Shown here in pieces: positions 35,014-44,007 of a stretch of DNA of 64,000 bases; within the stretch, counting starts at the first letter, position 1; every line of letters begins with the position of its first letter. The DNA is taken from assembly GCF_012027555.1 (NCBI RefSeq), contig NZ_SNUQ01000002.1:310001-374000 (forward strand). The letters are read 5' to 3'. Both the position numbers and the translations under genes were made by a program. The notes below the pieces were generated by a model. That model did no database searches. It saw only the letters and a list, made by a program, of their open reading frames with translations, and was not told the origin of the DNA. Source of the stretch: Thermococcus sp. CX2. GTDB taxonomy: Archaea > Methanobacteriota_B > Thermococci > Thermococcales > Thermococcaceae.

Positions 35014-35601
35014 TTGATCGGAGCGGTTCTAGCGGGAGGCAGGTCAAAGCGCTTTGGTGGAAACAAACTTCTGTACAGAATTGACGGAAAGCCATTGATC
35101 CTTCATACAATTGAGAGACTTGAATCAGCGGATGAAATAGACGAGATTGTTATTGTTGCTTCCCCCGAAAACGCTGAAAAGCTGAAAACCTTTGGCTACC
35201 AGGTTCTCGTTGATGAGCTTCTCGTTGGCCCAATTGGAGGTATATTTATGACCCTATGCCTTGGGGATTCTTTCGTTGTTGCAGGAGATATGCCCACGCT
35301 CGTCCCGGAGTTCATCGACTACATAGTCCGCGAATTCAAGAAGAGTGGAAAGGCCGCCTGTGTTCCACGCTGGAGCAATGGGTACATAGAACCCCTTCAC
35401 GCGGCGTATTCTAAAGACTTCCGGAAGGTCCTTGAGGAGCAGATATCCCGCGGGGAGTACATGATAAAGAAGGCTATAGAAAAAATCAACACCTGCCATC
35501 TGCCGATAGAGGAGCTCCCGGCGGAGTGGAGGGAGAGTTTCTTCAATGTGAACAGAAAAGAGGACCTACGAAAACTCGGCGTTTTTGAACCTTTGGTTTA
35601 A
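35014..35601 (+). CDS. mobA: Molybdenum cofactor guanylyltransferase (MobA-like)
   Basis: The 195-residue protein begins [20 protein letters not shown], the nucleotidyltransferase P-loop with the LAGGxSxRxGxxK signature, followed by VAGDMPTL in the metal-binding region and PLHAAYS. It should attach GMP to molybdopterin, giving the bis-MGD form that FdhA needs. Its place between the two hydrogenase operons fits this. Translation starts at a TTG (35014) after GGAGGGAAGG; no ATG is available. Confidence 0.85.
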   Translation: MIGAVLAGGRSKRFGGNKLLYRIDGKPLILHTIERLESADEIDEIVIVASPENAEKLKTFGYQVLVDELLVGPIGGIFMTLCLGDSFVVAGDMPTLVPEFIDYIVREFKKSGKAACVPRWSNGYIEPLHAAYSKDFRKVLEEQISRGEYMIKKAIEKINTCHLPIEELPAEWRESFFNVNRKEDLRKLGVFEPLV

Positions 35602-35710
35602 AACGGGGCGTTGCATACTTTTATTTTCAATTCTAAGCTTCAAAAAACTCTTTTAAAAGCGGGCGCCCAATTACCCCTTGGAAGGCGGGTAAACAAAACC
35701 GTAAAATAGT

Positions 35711-35727
35711 GTTTAGAACCAAACGTT
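35711..35727 (+). promoter_or_regulatory. Extended SurR-type operator upstream of mbhA
   Basis: The site reads GTT-tag-AAC-caaac-GTT, an exact GTTn3AACn5GTT. SurR control of mbh is established in Pyrococcus furiosus. Here the site ends 14 bases before the mbhA ATG, close to the translation start. The likely TATA box could be CTTTTAAAAG near 35646-35657 or the weaker GTAAAATAG at 35701-35709. Confidence 0.7.
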
Positions 35728-35741
35728 GGGGTGGGAGAAAT

Positions 35742-36242
35742 ATGGCATTCATTGCAGCTTTCGTGTGGTGTTACATCCTGTGGCTGGTCCTCACCGCAGG
35801 AAGCAACGGGATGCTGTGGAGCGCAGAAGAACTCATCGCAGGAGTTATATTCTCGGCAATCGTGGCCTACGCTACCAGAAACATCATCGGCGAGAAAGCC
35901 GGAAGATTCCTCAACCCAGTAAAATGGATAGAGTTCACAATCTACTCCATCGGCCCGCTCTTCTGGGGCATGGTCAAGGCCAACTTCGACGTTGCTTACC
36001 GTGTCATTACCGGCAAGATAAAGCCCGGCATCGTCCGCATCCCGGTCGACTTAGAAAACGACGCCCAGTACACGATAATGAGCAACTCGATAACCCTCAC
36101 GCCAGGAACCCTCACGATAGATGCCTGCCCAGAGGAGAAGGCCCTCTACGTCCACTGGATAAACGTGACGGACCCACACCCGGAGAGCTCGGAGCCAGTA
36201 GCGGGCCCCTTTGAAAAATGGGCAAGGAGGTTAGGAAGATGA
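35742..36242 (+). CDS. mbhA: Membrane-bound hydrogenase subunit MbhA (MrpE-like)
   Basis: The 166-residue protein has N-terminal helices and the MrpE-type domain ITGKIKPGIVRIPVDL and NSITLTPGTLTIDACPEEKALYVHWI. It is the first gene of a complete 14-gene mbh operon in canonical order. Mbh oxidises reduced ferredoxin, makes H2 and pumps ions. GGGTGGGAG precedes the ATG at 35742. Confidence 0.93.
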   Translation: MAFIAAFVWCYILWLVLTAGSNGMLWSAEELIAGVIFSAIVAYATRNIIGEKAGRFLNPVKWIEFTIYSIGPLFWGMVKANFDVAYRVITGKIKPGIVRIPVDLENDAQYTIMSNSITLTPGTLTIDACPEEKALYVHWINVTDPHPESSEPVAGPFEKWARRLGR

Positions 36243-36502
36243 TAGCGCCGGTGTTCTTCTACTCAGCCCTAATAATAATGGTCGGAGCCTTCATCGCGGT
36301 GCTTAGGGTTCTCCTTGGCCCCACCGTTCCGGACAGGGTCGTCGGCGTTGACACGCTCAACACGCTCGTAGTGGCAGGAATGGTCCTCCTCGGAGCGGCC
36401 TACGACAGGACGATTTACATTGACATCGCGATAGTCTACGCCATTCTGAGCTACATCGGAACCCTCGCCATAGCGAGATACCTACAGGGGGGATTGAAAT
36501 GA
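36239..36502 (+). CDS. mbhB: Membrane-bound hydrogenase subunit MbhB (MrpF-like)
   Basis: The 87-residue, three-helix protein contains VLRVLLGPTVPDRVVGVDTLNTLVVAGMV, the MrpF signature. ATGA overlaps join it to mbhA and mbhC. Confidence 0.93.
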   Translation: MIAPVFFYSALIIMVGAFIAVLRVLLGPTVPDRVVGVDTLNTLVVAGMVLLGAAYDRTIYIDIAIVYAILSYIGTLAIARYLQGGLK

Positions 36503-36873
36503 CCGATTACGTGACCTATCTGATCTACGCATTCCTCGGCATTAACATAGCCTTCAACCTGCTGGGCAGCTTCGCCCTCCACAGGTTCCCCGACGTGTAC
36601 ACCAGACTTCACGGTGCGACCAAGTGCACTACCTTTGGTACCATATTCGCGGTTTTGGCAGTGGTAGTTCACGCGTTAAACGAGCTCAGAATAACCGGCG
36701 ATCCAAAGTACCTCCAGATGACCCTCCACAGCGTCGTCGCTTTGATAGCCCTCCTGCTGACGAACCCAACTGGAGCCCACGCCATAGCCAAGGCCGCCCA
36801 TCTCAGCGGTGTGAAGCCTGCACAGGCCGTCGTAGACGCCTATGAGGAAAAGCTCCGGGGTGGTGCGGAATGA
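36499..36873 (+). CDS. mbhC: Membrane-bound hydrogenase subunit MbhC (MrpG-like)
   Basis: The 124-residue protein contains GSFALHRFPDVYTRLHGATKCTTFG, the MrpG signature, in a three-helix frame. Confidence 0.93.
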   Translation: MTDYVTYLIYAFLGINIAFNLLGSFALHRFPDVYTRLHGATKCTTFGTIFAVLAVVVHALNELRITGDPKYLQMTLHSVVALIALLLTNPTGAHAIAKAAHLSGVKPAQAVVDAYEEKLRGGAE

Positions 36874-37136
36874 ACGTCCTCACCGTGGATGCCATTATTC
36901 AGTTCGGAATCCTGATCGGCATACTGGTCACGGCTTACCTCACAATAACATTTAGGGACCTGCTGAGCGCGGCTTTAGCTTCGGCTGCGATGAGCCTTCT
37001 CCTCAGCTTAGAGTTCTACATGCTCCACGCCCCTGACGTCGCTATAGCCGAAGCGGCCGTCGGAGCCGGCGTGGTTACCGCCATAGTGGTGTATGGAATT
37101 GCAAAGACCGAGAGATGGGAGCGTGAGGCACCATGA
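36870..37136 (+). CDS. mbhD: Membrane-bound hydrogenase subunit MbhD
   Basis: The 88-residue protein has three helices (FRDLLSAALASAAMSLLLSLEFYMLHAPDVAIAEAAVGAG), matching MrpA C-terminal segments. In Mbh this subunit sits in the sodium-path region of the membrane arm. Confidence 0.92.
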   Translation: MNVLTVDAIIQFGILIGILVTAYLTITFRDLLSAALASAAMSLLLSLEFYMLHAPDVAIAEAAVGAGVVTAIVVYGIAKTERWEREAP

Positions 37137-37435
37137 GGAGGAGTTTAGCCTTCCTCTCACTGCTGTTCATCCTCGGTGTCCTCCTCTACGTGGCCAATCC
37201 CGACTACGGCCTCAAGTTCGGCCTCGGGGGCGACGATTGGAAGAACATGCGCTACACCGACGACTACTACATCACCCACGGAGTTAACGAGACCGGTGGA
37301 ACCAACATAGTTACGGACATAGTCTTTGACTACCGTGGCTACGACACCCTCGGAGAGGCCACAGTCCTTTTCACTGCCATAGCAGGGGCAGTTGCCCTCA
37401 TGAGACCCTGGAGGGGTGATGAGGATGAAGAGTAA
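37133..37435 (+). CDS. mbhE: Membrane-bound hydrogenase subunit MbhE
   Basis: The 100-residue protein contains DIVFDYRGYDTLGEATVLFTAIAGAVALMRPWRG, related to the N-terminal half of the fused MrpB-like protein in the formate hydrogenlyase cluster. It has helices at both ends with an external loop. Confidence 0.92.
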   Translation: MRRSLAFLSLLFILGVLLYVANPDYGLKFGLGGDDWKNMRYTDDYYITHGVNETGGTNIVTDIVFDYRGYDTLGEATVLFTAIAGAVALMRPWRGDEDEE

Positions 37436-37874
37436 CGACATGGGACTCATAGTCAAAACCATGGCGAGGACAACAATACCTCTCATAGGGATATTCGGCG
37501 TCTACATCGTTTCACATGGGCACCTCACCCCAGGCGGTGGCTTCCAGGGTGGAGCAACAATAGCCGGTGCAGGAGTGCTCCTCCTGCTGGCCTTTGGACT
37601 GAGTGAGATGAGGAAGAGGTACAACCACAAGGTTTACTCAGTCCTCGAGAGCATCGGTGGCCTCACCTTCCTCGGCGCAGCGATGCTCGGTTTCAGCGTG
37701 GCGTTCTTCTACAACACGCTGTGGCACAACGGGCCCGTCCTCAACGGCCAGCCTGGAACGCTCCTCTCGGCTGGATACCTACCGATAATGAACCTGGCGG
37801 TAGGGCTGAAGGTCTTCGCGGGACTGGTGAGCGCTCTGGCGGCCATAGCGGCCTACAGGAGGTGGAAGGAATGA
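37425..37874 (+). CDS. mbhF: Membrane-bound hydrogenase subunit MbhF (MrpB-like)
   Basis: The 149-residue protein has four helices and the MrpB signature HGHLTPGGGFQGGATIAGAGVLL. Either the ATG at 37419 or 37425 may be used; GAGGGGTGA precedes both, and 37425 is better spaced. It overlaps the end of mbhE by 11 bases. Confidence 0.92.
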   Translation: MKSNDMGLIVKTMARTTIPLIGIFGVYIVSHGHLTPGGGFQGGATIAGAGVLLLLAFGLSEMRKRYNHKVYSVLESIGGLTFLGAAMLGFSVAFFYNTLWHNGPVLNGQPGTLLSAGYLPIMNLAVGLKVFAGLVSALAAIAAYRRWKE

Positions 37875-38233
37875 TACCCCTCCAGTTCATCACGGCCTTC
37901 CTGATGGTGTTCCTCGGGATATACGCCTTCCTTTACAAGCGCAACCTAATCAAGCTCATCCTGGCCCTCAACGTAATCGATTCAGGCATACACCTGCTCC
38001 TCATAAGCCTCGGCTACCGTATGGAAGTCGGGAAGCTCTCGACTGCACCAATCTACACTGGCTACGAGACTCTCGAAGGGACTCCAATGGTAGGGCCCCT
38101 GCCACAGGCGCTGGTTCTCACGAGCATAGTCATCGGAGTCTGTGTCCTTGCTCTTGCTGTGGCCCTCACGATAAACGCCTACAGGCACTACGGAAGCCTT
38201 GACGTTAACAAGCTCAGGAGGTTGAGAGGATGA
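37871..38233 (+). CDS. mbhG: Membrane-bound hydrogenase subunit MbhG (MrpC-like)
   Basis: The 120-residue NuoK/MrpC-type protein contains IYAFLYKRNLIKLILALNVIDSGIHLLLI and GPLPQALVLTSIVIGVC. It is joined to both neighbours by ATGA overlaps. Confidence 0.93.
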   Translation: MIPLQFITAFLMVFLGIYAFLYKRNLIKLILALNVIDSGIHLLLISLGYRMEVGKLSTAPIYTGYETLEGTPMVGPLPQALVLTSIVIGVCVLALAVALTINAYRHYGSLDVNKLRRLRG

Positions 38234-39777
38234 TGCTCCCGTTCCTCATCGTAATCCCCCTCTTCGGAGCGTTCTCGATGCCAATAGTGAGCCTGCTCGG
38301 AAGAAAGGCCAGGGAAGCGTGGGCCGTCATTGTGAGCCTCGCAACACTGGGAGTAGCTGGGGCAGTGTTCTACGACATCTGGAGCACGAAGAAAGTTCTA
38401 GTCTACACCCTTGGCGCCAAAAGCCCGCTCGGGCAGGGCGTTGACTTTCCAATCAGGATCGTCTGGGAAGTTGACCTACTCGGCGCGATAATGATCCTAA
38501 TCGTGACCTTCGTGGCCTTCATGGCAATACTCTACTCCATTGGCTACATGAAGCACGACACCGGCCTGGAGAAGTACTACACCCTGATACTCATCCTCGA
38601 GCTCGGAATGCTTGGCATAGTGATGACGGGCGACCTCTTCAACTTCTACGTCTTCCTGGAGATAATGAGCATAGCCAGCTACGCCCTCGTTGCCTTCAGG
38701 ACTGACACCTGGGAGGGCATCGAGGCTGGCATAAAATACATGTTCGTCGGCTCGATCGCGAGCTCGTTCATACTCCTAGCTATAGCGCTCCTCTACGGCC
38801 AGTACGGAACGCTGACAATGAGCTACCTCGCGGCCAAGATGGCCGAGAACCCGACAGTTGTTGGCAAAGTCGCCCTCAGTCTCTTCATAGCCGGCCTGCT
38901 CTTCAAGAGCGGTGCTTCACCAGTCCACATGTGGCTCGCAGATGCCCACCCGGCAGCGCCCAGCCCAATAAGCGCGATGCTCTCTGGCCTTGTCATAAAG
39001 GCGGGTGGAACCTACGCCCTCGCGAGGATACTCTTCAGCATCTACGGGACGAGCGTTGGCATGAAGACCGTCGGATGGGTAATCATCGTTTTCGCCTGCA
39101 TAACCCTCATCGTCGGGAACGCCATGGCCGTGATACAGACGGACATAAAGAGGCTTCTCGCCTATTCCAGTGTCGGGCAGATAGGCTACATCCTCCTTGG
39201 AATCGGAATAGGACTGGCCGCCTACGGAACCAACGCGGGTGAGATAGCCCTGGCTGGAGCGATATACCACACGGTCAACCACGCCCTCATGAAGGCCCTC
39301 CTCTTCCTTGTCGCAGGAGCGGTCATCCACGAGCTCGGAACGAGGAACCTCAACGAGCTGAGCGGAATAGCGAAAACCATGCCAAAGACAACCTTTGCCT
39401 TCCTGATAGGTGCCGCGGCCATCATAGGTATGCCGCCCCTCAACGGCTTCGCGAGCAAGTGGCTCATCTATGAAAGCTCAGCAATATTCAACCCCGTGCT
39501 CGGTGCGATAGCCATAATCGGAACAGCCTTCTGTACCGCCGCATACGTAAGGGTGCTCTACACCTTCTTCGGAAAGCCCAGCGAGAGGGTCATGGAGGCA
39601 AAGGACCCAGAGGGATCCATGCTCCTGCCAATGATCATTCTAGTGCTGGCAATAATCGTTATGGGTCTCTTCCCGTGGCAGATAAGCGAGAAAATCATGA
39701 TTCCAGCGGTTGACATGCTCAAGGATCAAGTCCACTACATAACCGCCGTTATACCCAACTTCATAGGAGGTGCCTGA
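38230..39777 (+). CDS. mbhH: Membrane-bound hydrogenase subunit MbhH (MrpD-like)
   Basis: The 515-residue, 14-helix antiporter subunit has the glutamate in FYVFLEIMSIASYALVAF and the lysine helices [34 protein letters not shown] and KRLLAYSSVGQIGYILLG. It is the main ion-pumping subunit of Mbh. Two adjacent ATG codons at 38230 and 38233 are possible starts. Confidence 0.94.
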   Translation: MMLPFLIVIPLFGAFSMPIVSLLGRKAREAWAVIVSLATLGVAGAVFYDIWSTKKVLVYTLGAKSPLGQGVDFPIRIVWEVDLLGAIMILIVTFVAFMAILYSIGYMKHDTGLEKYYTLILILELGMLGIVMTGDLFNFYVFLEIMSIASYALVAFRTDTWEGIEAGIKYMFVGSIASSFILLAIALLYGQYGTLTMSYLAAKMAENPTVVGKVALSLFIAGLLFKSGASPVHMWLADAHPAAPSPISAMLSGLVIKAGGTYALARILFSIYGTSVGMKTVGWVIIVFACITLIVGNAMAVIQTDIKRLLAYSSVGQIGYILLGIGIGLAAYGTNAGEIALAGAIYHTVNHALMKALLFLVAGAVIHELGTRNLNELSGIAKTMPKTTFAFLIGAAAIIGMPPLNGFASKWLIYESSAIFNPVLGAIAIIGTAFCTAAYVRVLYTFFGKPSERVMEAKDPEGSMLLPMIILVLAIIVMGLFPWQISEKIMIPAVDMLKDQVHYITAVIPNFIGGA

Positions 39778-39778
39778 A

Positions 39779-40126
39779 ATGTTCGGCTACTGGGATGCCC
39801 TTTATTTCGTCTTCATCTTCATCATCGGACTCATCTTAGCGTGGCTGCTCGAGAGGTGGGCCGCTAAATCCGGCATGGGGACGAGGGAAGTCGGAGAAGG
39901 GACGAAGATATTCATCAGCGGTGAGGACCCTGACAAGGTAATCCTGGGCTTCGAGCACCTTGAGGGCCACTACACGGGCAGGAACGTCATGTGGGGACTG
40001 ACCTACTCCCTCAAGAAGCCACTCTCGGCCTTCCAGCGGGAGCACACCGGCCTGCTGACGGACTACGCGGGGTACCTGATCATAACGGCGGCCTTTGTAA
40101 TAGCCGTGGTGCTGATATGGGGGTGA
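39779..40126 (+). CDS. mbhI: Membrane-bound hydrogenase subunit MbhI
   Basis: The 115-residue protein has a helix at each end (FVFIFIIGLILAWLLERW and YLIITAAFVIAVVLIWG) and a soluble loop with DPDKVILGFEHLEGHYTGRN between them. In Mbh, MbhI links the antiporter arm to the hydrogenase arm. No equivalent gene is seen in the formate hydrogenlyase cluster, where the long antiporter subunit 3 may do this job. Confidence 0.9.
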   Translation: MFGYWDALYFVFIFIIGLILAWLLERWAAKSGMGTREVGEGTKIFISGEDPDKVILGFEHLEGHYTGRNVMWGLTYSLKKPLSAFQREHTGLLTDYAGYLIITAAFVIAVVLIWG

Positions 40127-40131
40127 AATGA

Positions 40132-40656
40132 ATGGCGATCAAGGTTCCGGCCAATAGAGAGACAAAGGAAACTTCCGAGCGCGAGAGGCTGGAAAAGCGC
40201 ATAGCCCAGCTCTGCCGCTTTATTGGGCGCTCTCCCTGGGTCTTCCACGTGAACAGCGGCAGCTGCAACGGCTGCGACATTGAGATTATCGCCGTACTGA
40301 CGCCGCGCTACGATGCCGAGCGCTTTGGAGTTAAGCTCGTCGGCTCACCGAGGCACGCTGACATACTGCTCGTCACCGGGCCAGTGACCGACCAGAGCCT
40401 GGAGAGGGTAAAGCTCGTCTACGAGCAGACACCAGAGCCAAAGGTCGTAATGGCAATTGGAGCGTGCCCAACGGGCGGAAGTGTGTTCTACGAGAGCCCG
40501 TTCATTAACGCACCGCTCGACAGGGTCATACCCGTTGATGTCTTTGTCCCCGGCTGCCCACCGAGGCCAGAGGCGATACTGCACGGAGTTGTTTTAGCAC
40601 TGGAGAAGCTCGCGCTTCAAATCAAGGGGGAACTCCCAGAGGAGGGTGAGGAGTAA
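40132..40656 (+). CDS. mbhJ: Membrane-bound hydrogenase small subunit MbhJ (NuoB-like)
   Basis: The 174-residue protein has the proximal [4Fe-4S] motifs NSGSCNGCDIEI, GACPTGG and PGCPPRPEAI. It passes electrons from MbhN clusters to the NiFe site. GGGGGTGA stands before the ATG at 40132. Confidence 0.94.
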   Translation: MAIKVPANRETKETSERERLEKRIAQLCRFIGRSPWVFHVNSGSCNGCDIEIIAVLTPRYDAERFGVKLVGSPRHADILLVTGPVTDQSLERVKLVYEQTPEPKVVMAIGACPTGGSVFYESPFINAPLDRVIPVDVFVPGCPPRPEAILHGVVLALEKLALQIKGELPEEGEE

Positions 40657-41222
40657 TGGATGAAGCTCACACCGTTATTGAGGCTCCCAAGGAGCCAACG
40701 AAGGAAGAGAAGGTTGTAGAAGCCATAAAATCTCGCTTCCCCAACGTTGAGGCAGAGATTAGAGAGAACAAGCTGGGCAGAAAGAGAATCTGGGTAAGGG
40801 TGAGCAGGGAGGACTATAAACCACTTATGGCTTTCCTGATGGAGCTCGACCCCCAGGCCCACTACTCCATAGGCATAGAGCAGGACTTCGGCGATTCCCT
40901 GGGCTTCATGAGCCACCTGACGCTGTTTTACGAAGACGACCCGGCTGTTTCCCTGCTCGTGGAGGTCAAGGTGCCAAAGGACGACCCAACGTTGCCAGAC
41001 ATAAGCGACATCTTCCCCATAGCCCTCCAGTTCGAGAGGGAAGTTATGGAAATGGTCGGCCTTGACTTCGAGGGAGCCCCTGACAAGAGGAGGCTGTTCC
41101 TCCCAGAGGACTTCCCAGAGGGAATCTACCCGCTCAGGCTCGACGAGAAGGGAATCAGCGAGGAGATGGTCAAGAACGCAGGGCACCCGTACCTTCTGCG
41201 CAGAGGGGGTGGTAAGCCATGA
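40656..41222 (+). CDS. mbhK: Membrane-bound hydrogenase subunit MbhK (NuoC-like)
   Basis: The 188-residue protein has the NuoC pattern DISDIFPIALQFEREVMEMVGLDFEGAPDKRRLFLPEDFPEG. Its N-terminal 30 residues are charged and probably flexible. It pairs with MbhL, with which it shares a 4-base overlap. Confidence 0.92.
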   Translation: MDEAHTVIEAPKEPTKEEKVVEAIKSRFPNVEAEIRENKLGRKRIWVRVSREDYKPLMAFLMELDPQAHYSIGIEQDFGDSLGFMSHLTLFYEDDPAVSLLVEVKVPKDDPTLPDISDIFPIALQFEREVMEMVGLDFEGAPDKRRLFLPEDFPEGIYPLRLDEKGISEEMVKNAGHPYLLRRGGGKP

Positions 41223-42499
41223 CCGAGCGCGTTGAATACTGGGTCAAGATACCCTTCGGTCCAATTCATCCCGGTTTAGAGGAGCCCGAGAAGTTCATAC
41301 TCACCCTCGATGGCGAAAGAATAGTCGATGTGGACGTTAAGCTCGGATACAACCTCAGGGGACTCCAGTGGATAGCCATGAGGAGGAACTACGTCCAGAT
41401 AATGTACCTCGCCGAGAGGATATGCGGCATATGTTCCTTCTCCCACAACCACACCTACGTCAGGGCAGTGGAAGAGGCGGCCGGAATAGAGGTTCCAGAG
41501 AGGGCCGAGTACATAAGGGCCATCATCGGCGAGCTGGAGAGAATCCACTCCCACCTCCTGAACCTCGGAGTGATGGGTCACGACATAGGCTACGACACGG
41601 TTCTCCACCTGACGTGGCTCGCGAGAGAAAGGGTCATGGACGTACTCGAGGCGGTGGCCGGAAACAGGGTGAACTACTCCATGGTAACCATCGGCGGCGT
41701 CAGGAGGGACATTGACGAGAAGAGGAAGCGCTTAATCCTTGACATGATAAAGTACTACCGCGAGGTTATGCCCCAGATAGAGGAAGTCTTCCTCCATGAC
41801 CCAACGATAGAGGCGAGGTTCAGGGACTGCGCGGTCATAAGCAAGCGCGTTGCCATGGAGCAGGGAGCCGTTGGGCCGACAGCGAGGGGAAGTGGAATCA
41901 GGGACGACGCGAGGTGGAGTGAGAGACTCGGCGTTTACCCAGACCTGGGAATAAAGCCCATCATGCCGCAGGACGTTACTGGGGAGAGGCCCCACGGAGA
42001 TGTCTTCGACAGGATTGCGGTGAGAATCGGCGAGCTCTGGCAGAGCCTTGAGCTCATCGAGCATGCACTGGACCAGATGCCCGACGGAAAGATAAAGACC
42101 TTCCCGAAGGACAACGTTCTCGCCGCCAAGCTGAGGATTCTCGTGGACGGAGAAGGGATTGGAAGGTACGAGGCACCAAGGGGAGAGCTGGTTCACTACG
42201 TCCGCGGAAAGAAGGGCTCGGATAAGCCGCTCCGCTGGAAGCCGAGGGAGCCGACCTTCCCGAACCTCTTCGCAGTAGCCAAGGGAGTCATCGGCGACCA
42301 GGTGGCCGACTTCGTCGTTGCCGTCGCTTCAATAGACCCGTGCCTCAGCTGTACCGACAGGGTCGCGGTAGTCAAGGACGGAAAGAAGAGAATCCTCACT
42401 GAGAGGGACCTGCTGAGGGAGTCAATAAAGAAGACGCGCGAGATAAACCCCGAGATAAAGGGAGACCCGACACCCATAGGTCTGGGCTGCTCGAGGTGA
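41219..42499 (+). CDS. mbhL: Membrane-bound hydrogenase large subunit MbhL (NiFe)
   Basis: The 426-residue NuoD-type subunit retains all four nickel ligands in RICGICSFSH and DPCLSCTDR, so it is a true hydrogenase rather than a sulfur-reducing Mbs paralogue, in which the ligand motifs are changed. GAVGPTARGSGIRDDARW and YEAPRGELVHYV are further family segments. Confidence 0.94.
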   Translation: MTERVEYWVKIPFGPIHPGLEEPEKFILTLDGERIVDVDVKLGYNLRGLQWIAMRRNYVQIMYLAERICGICSFSHNHTYVRAVEEAAGIEVPERAEYIRAIIGELERIHSHLLNLGVMGHDIGYDTVLHLTWLARERVMDVLEAVAGNRVNYSMVTIGGVRRDIDEKRKRLILDMIKYYREVMPQIEEVFLHDPTIEARFRDCAVISKRVAMEQGAVGPTARGSGIRDDARWSERLGVYPDLGIKPIMPQDVTGERPHGDVFDRIAVRIGELWQSLELIEHALDQMPDGKIKTFPKDNVLAAKLRILVDGEGIGRYEAPRGELVHYVRGKKGSDKPLRWKPREPTFPNLFAVAKGVIGDQVADFVVAVASIDPCLSCTDRVAVVKDGKKRILTERDLLRESIKKTREINPEIKGDPTPIGLGCSR

Positions 42500-42504
42500 T
42501 GAGG

Positions 42505-43497
42505 ATGGACATCATGACGGGCGTCGTTTACCCAGTTGCAGGTTTGGTGGGCCTTTATATCTTCGTCTCATTAGCTTCGCTCATCTGGGAAGGAATAGAC
42601 AGGAAGCTCGTTGCCAGAATGCAGCGCAGGGTCGGGCCGCCGCTGCTCCAGCCACTCTACGACTTCTTTAAGTTGGCGAGCAAGGAGACCATAATTCCAA
42701 ACACGTCAAACTTCATGTTCAGGGCCGCCCCAGTACTGAGCCTCGCCACGGCCATAGCGCTCCTCGCTTACACACCCCTGGGCTTCGAGCCGATTTTGAC
42801 GAGCAAGGGCGACGTCATAGTCTTCATCTACCTCCTTGCCCTCCTCAGCCTCTTCAAGATACTCGGAGCGATAAGCTCAGGCAACCCCTACGCAAAGATA
42901 GGAGCCGCGAGGGAAGCCGCCATAATGGTCTCAAGGGAGCCTGCGATGATGCTGGCAGTGTTCGCAATAATGTGGCGCCTCGGCAAGCTCGGCATTGAAA
43001 AGCCATTCAGCATGAGTGTCTTCTACCAGCACAACATATGGGAGATAGGAACCCCAATGAGCTTCGTTGGAGCTCTGATACTGCTGTACGTATTCATCGT
43101 ATGGTTGGCGAGCGAGATAGAGGTGGGATACTTCAACATCCCAGACGCGGAGGAAGAGATAGCCGAGGGACTGCTCGTCGAGTACAGTGGAAGGTATCTG
43201 GCTTTATTCAAGCTGACCAAAGCCCTAAAGGCCTTCATAAGCGCCAGCTTGGTAGTGGCCATATTCTTCCCATGGGGAATATCGGGCTATCTCGGACTGA
43301 CTGGCTATGCCGCGACCATAGCAGACCTGCTCTTCCACACGCTCAAAGTGTTCCTCCTGCTCTTCGCAGTGCAGAGCATCTTCAGGGCAACGACGGGAAG
43401 GCTCAAGGTCACCCAAGCGGTGAGCTTCCTCTGGGGCAGGGTCTTTGCTGCATCTCTCCTTGGCTCCCTCCTCATAGCCATGGAGGTGATAATGTGA
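42505..43497 (+). CDS. mbhM: Membrane-bound hydrogenase anchor subunit MbhM (NuoH-like)
   Basis: The 330-residue protein has about eight helices and the NuoH segments MQRRVGPPLLQPLYDFFKL, AREAAIMVSREPAMM and FNIPDAEEEIAEGLLVEYSGRYLALFK. I chose the ATG at 42505 after GAGGTGA; the ATG at 42499 is in frame too. Confidence 0.93.
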   Translation: MDIMTGVVYPVAGLVGLYIFVSLASLIWEGIDRKLVARMQRRVGPPLLQPLYDFFKLASKETIIPNTSNFMFRAAPVLSLATAIALLAYTPLGFEPILTSKGDVIVFIYLLALLSLFKILGAISSGNPYAKIGAAREAAIMVSREPAMMLAVFAIMWRLGKLGIEKPFSMSVFYQHNIWEIGTPMSFVGALILLYVFIVWLASEIEVGYFNIPDAEEEIAEGLLVEYSGRYLALFKLTKALKAFISASLVVAIFFPWGISGYLGLTGYAATIADLLFHTLKVFLLLFAVQSIFRATTGRLKVTQAVSFLWGRVFAASLLGSLLIAMEVIM

Positions 43498-43919
43498 GGC
43501 TCTCACCGCTCATCCCAACGGTCCTCAGGAACCTTGCAAAGAAGCCAGCCACCAACCTCTTCCCCAAGGTGGAGCCGGTTCCAGTTCCAGAGAACTTCAG
43601 GGGAAGGCTCATCTACGATGTGGACAAGTGCGTCGGCTGCAGGATGTGCGTTACCGTCTGCCCAGCGGGAGTGTTCGTTTACCTCCCAGAGGTCAGGAAG
43701 GTTACCCTCTGGACGGGCAGGTGTGTCTTCTGCAGCCAGTGCGTTGACGTCTGCCCCACCAACGCCCTCAAGATGAGCGACGAGTTCCTCCTAGCGAGCT
43801 ACGACAAGTACGACGAGAAGTTCATATGGTTCAAGGAGGAGGAAATTGAGGAGCTGAAGAAGAAGCTCGAGGAGCAGAAGAAGGCGAAGGAAGCCGCCAA
43901 GAAGGCCGAAAATAAGTGA
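43494..43919 (+). CDS. mbhN: Membrane-bound hydrogenase FeS subunit MbhN (NuoI-like)
   Basis: The 141-residue protein has two [4Fe-4S] motifs, CVGCRMCVTVCPAGVF and CVFCSQCVDVCPTNAL, and is where ferredoxin delivers electrons. A GTG start overlapping the mbhM stop (ATGTGA) follows GGAGGTGA. The C-terminal 25 residues are a lysine/glutamate-rich helix (EEEIEELKKKLEEQKKAKE). The open frame extends far upstream inside mbhM, but that portion has no family resemblance. Confidence 0.93.
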   Translation: MRLSPLIPTVLRNLAKKPATNLFPKVEPVPVPENFRGRLIYDVDKCVGCRMCVTVCPAGVFVYLPEVRKVTLWTGRCVFCSQCVDVCPTNALKMSDEFLLASYDKYDEKFIWFKEEEIEELKKKLEEQKKAKEAAKKAENK

Positions 43920-44007
43920 CCTCTCCTTTTCTTCCCTTTGAGCCAATATTTTATCCCTTTTCGAGTTTGCCACCTTTTCTACAGATCGGGCTATTCACAC
44001 CAAACCT

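Noticed and set aside
43038-43493. N-terminal extension of MbhN inside mbhM
   Set aside because: The extension has no similarity to FeS subunits. The GTG at 43494 with GGAGGTGA gives the normal MbhN length.
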